From CAYYHA01 sp964471535 (GTDB lineage: Bacteria; Myxococcota; Myxococcia; SLRQ01): DNA of 10,190 nucleotides. The notes under the pieces were generated by a model that saw nothing but the letters and a program-made list of their open reading frames with translations, was not told where the DNA came from and did not search any database. Shown here piece after piece: positions 6,421-10,190 of the stretch. Location: NCBI GenBank assembly GCA_964471535.1, contig CAYYHA010000149.1, positions 1-10,190 of the forward strand, written 5' to 3'. Both the position numbers and the translations under genes were made by a program. Within the stretch, counting starts at the first letter, position 1. The number at the start of each line of letters is the position of its first letter.

Positions 6421-7428
6421 GTGAAGACGCGACGGACAGGGGTGACCATCGTACTCCCGGTCCACAATGGCGCCGAGACCCTTCCCGAGGCGCTGCACTC
6501 GATTTCACAGCAGACCTATCGAGATTGGCGTCTGGTGGTGGTGGACGATGGGTCCACCGACGGCAGCGCCGAGGTGGTGGCCCGGCATTTCCGCGGGGAC
6601 CGGCGGGTGCGCCTCGTTCGCACCGAGCACCGGGGCGTCGCCGCCGCTGCCAACCTGGCCCTCCGGGAGGCGGACACCGAGTGGGTGGCGCGCATGGACG
6701 CCGACGATCTCTGTATGCCCGAGCGCCTCGAGGTGCAGCTCGACTTCGCTCTGCGCCACCCCGAGGTCGACGTCGTCGCGGGGCAGGTGGAGAGCTTCGC
6801 GGCGGGGGGCATCGGCGAGGGCTTCGCCCACTACGACGCCTGGCAGAACGCGCTGCTCACCCACGAGGCGATCGCCCGCGAGGCCTTCGTGGAGCTGCCG
6901 GTGGCCCACCCCACGCTGCTGATGCGCCGGCGCCGGATCCTGGCGGTGGGCGGCTACCGGGCGGGGGACTTCCCGGAGGACTACGAGTTCTTCCTCCGCG
7001 CGCTCGCCAGAGGCCTTCGCTTCGGGAAGGTGCAGTCGGTGGTGCTGCGCTGGCGCGACCATCCCCACCGGGCCACTCGCACCGACCCCCGCTACCGGGA
7101 GGAAGCCTTCTTGCGGGTGAAGGCCACCTACCTCGCCCCTCGGCTGCGCGGGCGGCCCCTCTTCGTGTGGGGCGGCCGCAAGGCACGGCGCCTCGGTCGC
7201 CTCCTTGCGGCCGAGGGCGCGCCGCCCTCGGGCTGGGTGGACGTGGACCCGCGGAAGCGGGGGCAGCGCAGCGATGGGCTGCCCTTCCTCGAACCAGGCG
7301 CGCTCCCCCCTGCTGGCACCGCCTATGTGGTCGCCTGCGTGGGCACGCGGGGGGCGCGGGAGGAAATTCGCGCGGCGCTCCGCGGGCGAGGTTACCGGGA
7401 GACCGCCGACTTCTGGATGGCGGGCTAG
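6421..7428 (+). CDS. Family 2 glycosyltransferase with extra C-terminal Rossmann-like domain
   Basis: This 335-residue enzyme likely transfers a sugar from a nucleotide sugar to a surface glycan. Residues 8-230 are a GT-A fold of the GT2 family: VTIVLPVHNGAETL (8-21), VVVDDGSTDGS (39-49) for nucleotide binding, ARMDADD (90-96) carrying the metal-binding DxD, FPEDYEFFLR (184-193), and WRDHPHRATR (211-220). No membrane segment is seen, so it should be cytosolic or peripheral. From about 244 a second domain begins: PLFVWGGRKARRLGRLL (246-262), VDVDPRKRG, VVACVGTRGAREEI and a DFWMAG ending. This resembles a nucleotide-binding Rossmann half found after some bacterial GT2 domains; its role is unknown. 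The start is GTG at 6421 without a clear Shine-Dalgarno; GTG at 6442 is an alternative. It is divergent from moeB and not in a visible glycan cluster, so the donor and product cannot be named. Confidence 0.93.
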   Translation: MKTRRTGVTIVLPVHNGAETLPEALHSISQQTYRDWRLVVVDDGSTDGSAEVVARHFRGDRRVRLVRTEHRGVAAAANLALREADTEWVARMDADDLCMPERLEVQLDFALRHPEVDVVAGQVESFAAGGIGEGFAHYDAWQNALLTHEAIAREAFVELPVAHPTLLMRRRRILAVGGYRAGDFPEDYEFFLRALARGLRFGKVQSVVLRWRDHPHRATRTDPRYREEAFLRVKATYLAPRLRGRPLFVWGGRKARRLGRLLAAEGAPPSGWVDVDPRKRGQRSDGLPFLEPGALPPAGTAYVVACVGTRGAREEIRAALRGRGYRETADFWMAG

Positions 7429-7447
7429 GTGCGAGGCCGCCCTGGCA

Positions 7448-7467
7448 GATGCCTGACCGCAGGCGTC
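7448..7467 (+). terminator. Hairpin between the convergent glycosyltransferase and bioB genes
   Basis: GATGCCTG at 7448-7455 pairs with CAGGCGTC at 7460-7467 around a four-base loop, giving eight pairs including one G-T wobble, 20 bases after the glycosyltransferase stop. It overlaps the first two bases of the bioB stop. The plus-strand stem is followed by only AGACTT, not a T-run, so termination strength is uncertain. Confidence 0.4.
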
Positions 7468-8497
7468 AGACTTCGCTCCGCGGCGCGGGGCGTCCCTCCG
7501 CGCCGGCGACCGCCTCTCCCCCCGTGGGGGCAGGGCCGCTCTCGGGTTCGAGCGGGATCAGCCCCGCCTTCTCGAGCAGCGCCTTGTCCTCGTCGAAGGA
7601 GGGATTCTGAGTGGTGAGCAGGCGGTCGCCGAAGAAGATGGAGTTGGCGCCAGCCATGAAGCAGAGCAGCTGCGCCTCCTCGCTCATGGACAGGCGCCCC
7701 GCCGAGAGGCGCACCTTCGCCCGCGGGATCACGATGCGGGCGGTCGCGATCATCCGTACCATCTCCACCGTGTCCACCGGCGCCTGCTTCTCCAAGGGGG
7801 TGCCGGGCACGGCCACCAGCGCGTTGACCGGCACGCTCTCGGGATGGGGATCCATGGAGGCGAGGACGGCGAGCATCCGGGCGCGGTCCCGAGGGCTCTC
7901 ACCCATGCCGATGATCCCGCCGCAGCAGACGTGGATGCCCGCCTTGCGCACGTGCTCCAGGGTGCGCAGGCGGTCCTCGTAGCGACGGGTGGTGATGATC
8001 TCCCCGTAGTACTCGGGGGAGGTGTCGAGGTTGTGGTTGTAGGCGGTAAGCCCCGCCTCGGCGAGGCGCCGCGCCTGCGATTCGGTGAGCATGCCCAGGG
8101 TGGCGCAGGCTTCGAGGCCCAAGGCCCGAACGCCGCGCACCATCTCGAGCACGGCTTCGAAGTCGCGCCCGTCCTTCGCCTCGCGCCAGGCGGCGCCCAT
8201 GCAAAAGCGCGTCGCCCCCTGCGCCTTGGCGCGCTTTGCCTCGGCGAGCACCTCCTCCACCGGCAGAAGCTTCTGTGCCTCCACGCCGGTGTGGTAGCGG
8301 GCGGCCTGCGGACAGTAGCCGCAGTCCTCCGGACAGCCGCCCGTCTTCACCGAGAGCAGGGAACAAAGCTGCACCTTGTGGTCGCCGAAGGTCTCCCGGT
8401 GCACGCACATGGCCTGGTGGATGAGGTCCAGCAGGGGCTGGTCGTGGATCTCCAGGATCTCCTCGGTGGTCCAATCGTGGCGGATCTCGACACGCAT
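7466..8497 (-). CDS. bioB: Biotin synthase (radical SAM)
   Basis: This enzyme inserts sulfur into dethiobiotin to make biotin, using S-adenosylmethionine radical chemistry; it is cytoplasmic. The 343-residue protein is close to the E. coli length. The radical-SAM cluster motif is CPEDCGYC with Cys55, Cys59 and Cys62. The ligands of the sacrificial [2Fe-2S] cluster are visible at Cys99 (FCMGAAWR), Cys131 (EACATLG), Cys191 (VCCGG) and Arg263 (VRLSAGR). NHNLDTSPEYY (154-164) and VPVNALVAVPGTPLE are signature stretches. The last 30 or so residues (PAPTGGEAVAGAEG region) are a low-complexity tail. ATG 8497 is preferred because GGAGG lies 8 bases upstream; TTG at 8518 would add seven residues. No other bio gene is in the window, so the gene is unlinked here from the rest of the pathway. 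The gene upstream on the same strand ends 181 bases away. Confidence 0.97.
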   Translation of the reverse strand: MRVEIRHDWTTEEILEIHDQPLLDLIHQAMCVHRETFGDHKVQLCSLLSVKTGGCPEDCGYCPQAARYHTGVEAQKLLPVEEVLAEAKRAKAQGATRFCMGAAWREAKDGRDFEAVLEMVRGVRALGLEACATLGMLTESQARRLAEAGLTAYNHNLDTSPEYYGEIITTRRYEDRLRTLEHVRKAGIHVCCGGIIGMGESPRDRARMLAVLASMDPHPESVPVNALVAVPGTPLEKQAPVDTVEMVRMIATARIVIPRAKVRLSAGRLSMSEEAQLLCFMAGANSIFFGDRLLTTQNPSFDEDKALLEKAGLIPLEPESGPAPTGGEAVAGAEGRPAPRSEV

Positions 8498-8505
8498 CCA
8501 GGCAG

Positions 8506-8510
8506 CCTCC
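8506..8510 (-). promoter_or_regulatory. Ribosome-binding site of bioB
   Basis: GGAGG on the minus strand, 8 bases before ATG 8497. It supports this start over the in-frame TTG at 8518, which has no such site. Confidence 0.75.
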
Positions 8511-8529
8511 GTGTCCAAGTGGCACCGGC

Positions 8530-8559
8530 TCTCTAGCGGATTTGCAGCGCAGCGTCCAA
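8530..8559 (-). promoter_or_regulatory. Weak candidate promoter of bioB
   Basis: On the minus strand TTGGAC (8559-8554) and TAGAGA (8535-8530) are separated by 18 bases. Each matches only half of the sigma70 consensus, but the position, about 30 bases before the ribosome-binding site, is suitable. The gap from the upstream gene is long enough for bioB to have its own promoter. Confidence 0.3.
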
Positions 8560-8572
8560 CCCGGCGCTGCGC
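8547..8572. repeat. 8-bp inverted repeat overlapping the bioB -35 region
   Basis: GCGCAGCG at 8547-8554 and CGCTGCGC at 8565-8572 are exact reverse complements with a 10-base spacer. It overlaps the candidate -35 box and could be an operator or an RNA hairpin. It does not resemble the known BioR box (TTAT-like ends), and no regulator is assigned. Confidence 0.4.
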
Positions 8573-8601
8573 GGGGGTGCAGGGAAGACGGCGCGGGGCG
8601 T

Positions 8602-8624
8602 CGGCGGCAGGGCGGGGGCCGCCG
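8602..8624 (-). terminator. GC hairpin downstream of the repeat-protein gene
   Basis: CGGCGGC at 8602-8608 pairs with GCCGCCG at 8618-8624 around a nine-base loop, 55 bases after the stop of the upstream repeat-protein gene and before bioB. No T-run follows on the minus strand. It may slow or end transcription before bioB; the evidence is position and stem only. Confidence 0.25.
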
Positions 8625-8678
8625 CTTGGACCGCGTCGCTTCGGGGTTGAGAGCCCACCCCGCGGAGAGAGGACCCGT

Positions 8679-10166
8679 TCAGCGGCCTCGGTGCTGCACC
8701 TTCACCGGGCCAGGGGCGGCCGCCTGAGCTTCTGCCTCCCGCCGGCCCCCCTCGGCCTGTTCGATGTCCTCCTTGCGCAGGCCGAGCTTCACCCGCTCTG
8801 CCTCGTCGTTCAGGCCCGCGCGGTAGTACAGCTCGGCGGCGTCCTCCATCTCCCCCAGCTCCTCGGCGAGCTTCGCCGCCGCCTCCCAGGCGCGGGCCTC
8901 CTCGTAGAGGCGACGCGCCCGCTCGAGCTTCCCGAGGCCTTCGAGCAGGGTCGCGGCGCTCACCAGGTCACCGGCCCGCTCCAGCCACTTGGCGCGCAGC
9001 TCGTAGTCGCTCTGACCCTCGGCCCTCCGCGCCTCGCGGCGCGCCAGCTCCAGCGCCTTCTGCGGGAAGCCGGCCTCCTTGTACCAGCGGTGGGCGTGGT
9101 CCGGATGCTTCTCGGCGGCCAGATCCGCGGCGGCTTCGGGATCGCCGGCGTTGGCGAGCGCCTTGGCCGCCCCCAGCACGTCGTTCTTGGCCAGGCGGGC
9201 CTCCACCACCTTCTCCAGGTTGCGCTTGTGACCCTCTGCGTCGCCGATCTTGGCGAAGAGCTTCATCGCCTTCGCGTGTTCCCCCGCCTCCTCCCAAGCC
9301 CGGGCGGCCACCTCGGGCTGTCCGTGACGCTCGTAGAGCTTCGCGAGGGCCACCCAGTCGCCGCGCTCGGTGAGCACCTTCGCCCACGCGTCGAGGAGAT
9401 CGTAGCGCAGCGCCAGCTTCTCCGCTTCCTCGGGGGGGAGCGCCGCCAGGGTCTGGAGAATCCCCGCCTCGTCCCCCGCTTGGTGGAGGACCCGGACCAC
9501 GTTGGCAAGGCTGCCCGCCTGGCGCCAGACCTCGGCCGCCTCCCCGAGCCGGCCCTGCTTCTCCAGGATCTGCGCCGCGCGGTCGTATTCGCCGGTGGTT
9601 CGGAAGAGTTCGATGCGCGCGGCGTCGTCCCCGCTCTTCTTGAGCAGCGCCGCTGCCGCCTGCTCCTTCCCCGCTGCGGCGAGCGCATTGCCCGCCCGGC
9701 GCTCGTCCTTCAGGGCGAGCCAGACACGGGCGAGGCGCTCCTGCACCCCCCGTCGCGCCGCCTCCTTCTCCTCGTCCTCCACCGCCTTCGTCTGCCGCCC
9801 CACGCGGAGCAGCAGGGTCAGCACCTTTCCCTTGAGCTCCTCACCCAGATCGTCGAGGCCCTTCGGATCCAGCGCCTTCAGCGCCTTCGCGAGTTCCTCG
9901 AGCGGGCCGTGCTGCGCTGCGAAGTCTCCCTTCACCAGCGGTCGATCGATCTTCGGGAGCAGGGCGCGAAGCTCGCCGAGGAGGCGCGCCCGCTTCGAGG
10001 GCCGCTCCGGCTCGCCCCGGCGGCGGCGCTTGCGGCCCCGCCCCATGGAGCGGCGCCCCGTGCCGCGGCGCCCGCCACTGCCGCGGCCGGAGCGATCCCT
10101 ACCTCCGGCACCGGCGCCCCCCGCGCCTCGCTTCGCCCTGCGCTCGCTCTGCTTGGAGTCGCTCAT
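8679..10166 (-). CDS. Alpha-solenoid (TPR-like) repeat protein with Arg/Gly-rich N terminus
   Basis: I do not recognise a named family for this 495-residue protein. Residues 1-60 are strongly basic and Gly/Arg/Ser-rich (for example RDRSGRGSGGRRGTGRR and RGRKRRRR), a disordered tail suited to binding nucleic acid or acidic partners. From about 140 to 460 it is nearly all helix-turn-helix repeats of roughly 20 residues with a recurring pattern of Ala, Leu, Tyr/Trp and Ala-Gly turns, such as EYDRAAQILEKQGRLGEAAEV and WEAAAKLAEELGEMEDAAELYYRAG. This is a scaffold architecture of TPR or clathrin-repeat type. A charged and then Ala/Pro-rich tail ends VKVQHRGR. No signal peptide or membrane segment is seen, so it should be cytoplasmic. 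The start is ATG 10166, with no clear Shine-Dalgarno upstream; Met41 (10046) is a weaker alternative. It precedes bioB on the same strand, but nothing links it to biotin. Confidence 0.85.
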   Translation of the reverse strand: MSDSKQSERRAKRGAGGAGAGGRDRSGRGSGGRRGTGRRSMGRGRKRRRRGEPERPSKRARLLGELRALLPKIDRPLVKGDFAAQHGPLEELAKALKALDPKGLDDLGEELKGKVLTLLLRVGRQTKAVEDEEKEAARRGVQERLARVWLALKDERRAGNALAAAGKEQAAAALLKKSGDDAARIELFRTTGEYDRAAQILEKQGRLGEAAEVWRQAGSLANVVRVLHQAGDEAGILQTLAALPPEEAEKLALRYDLLDAWAKVLTERGDWVALAKLYERHGQPEVAARAWEEAGEHAKAMKLFAKIGDAEGHKRNLEKVVEARLAKNDVLGAAKALANAGDPEAAADLAAEKHPDHAHRWYKEAGFPQKALELARREARRAEGQSDYELRAKWLERAGDLVSAATLLEGLGKLERARRLYEEARAWEAAAKLAEELGEMEDAAELYYRAGLNDEAERVKLGLRKEDIEQAEGGRREAEAQAAAPGPVKVQHRGR

Positions 10167-10190
10167 ACGGCGGCCATATCTGGACCAGCG

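Noticed and set aside
5137..6498. Longer moeB form starting inside the glycosyltransferase gene
   Set aside because: It would overlap the divergent gene by 78 bases and cross the promoter. GGAGG before ATG 6306 gives a clear start at the natural beginning of the protein.
7466..8497. BioB-like radical SAM enzyme of another type (for example HydE or PylB)
   Set aside because: All four [2Fe-2S] ligands specific to biotin synthase (Cys99, Cys131, Cys191, Arg263) are present, along with the NHNLDTSPEYY signature.

Overview
The window is very GC-rich and densely coded. All six reading frames stay open for long stretches because of base composition. It carries six genes and no RNA gene, insertion sequence or CRISPR array that I can see. 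The Ser/Thr kinase has a catalytic loop with Ser in place of the usual Lys (HRDISPEN) and a long acidic, Pro/Thr-rich linker ending in a membrane tail. That style, together with a large ATPase-TPR regulator, points to a myxobacterium or a related Myxococcota/deltaproteobacterial lineage. This assignment is inference from protein style, not from a marker gene.

Layout. (a) 1-2066, plus strand: the C-terminal end of a Pro-rich, tail-anchored protein, then 5 bases later a complete tail-anchored Hanks-type Ser/Thr kinase. (b) 2126-5056, minus strand, convergent with the kinase: a 976-residue putative regulator with an AAA/STAND-like ATPase domain, a long TPR-like helical region and a C-terminal OmpR-like winged helix. 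(c) 5137-6306, minus strand: a MoeB/ThiF-type E1 enzyme with a rhodanese domain fused at its N terminus. (d) 6421-7428, plus strand, divergent from (c): a family 2 glycosyltransferase with an extra C-terminal Rossmann-like domain. (e) 7466-8497, minus strand: biotin synthase BioB. (f) 8679-10166, minus strand: an alpha-solenoid (TPR-like) repeat protein with an Arg/Gly-rich basic N terminus.

Functional links. The kinase(s) and the ATPase-TPR-winged-helix protein are neighbours and together resemble the AfsK/AfsR kinase-regulator logic of actinobacteria, although the DNA-binding domain is at the opposite end. This is the most interesting hypothesis here. The MoeB-rhodanese and BioB genes are cofactor/sulfur-metabolism housekeeping genes, each apparently a stand-alone unit rather than part of a moa or bio operon.

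Regulation. The moeB gene has a good sigma70-like promoter (TTGACG, 17 bp, CATACT) with a 12-bp palindrome in its spacer. The large regulator gene has a hairpin that would bury its ribosome-binding site. The bioB leader has an inverted repeat overlapping a weak promoter. Intergenic gaps are all under 200 bases.
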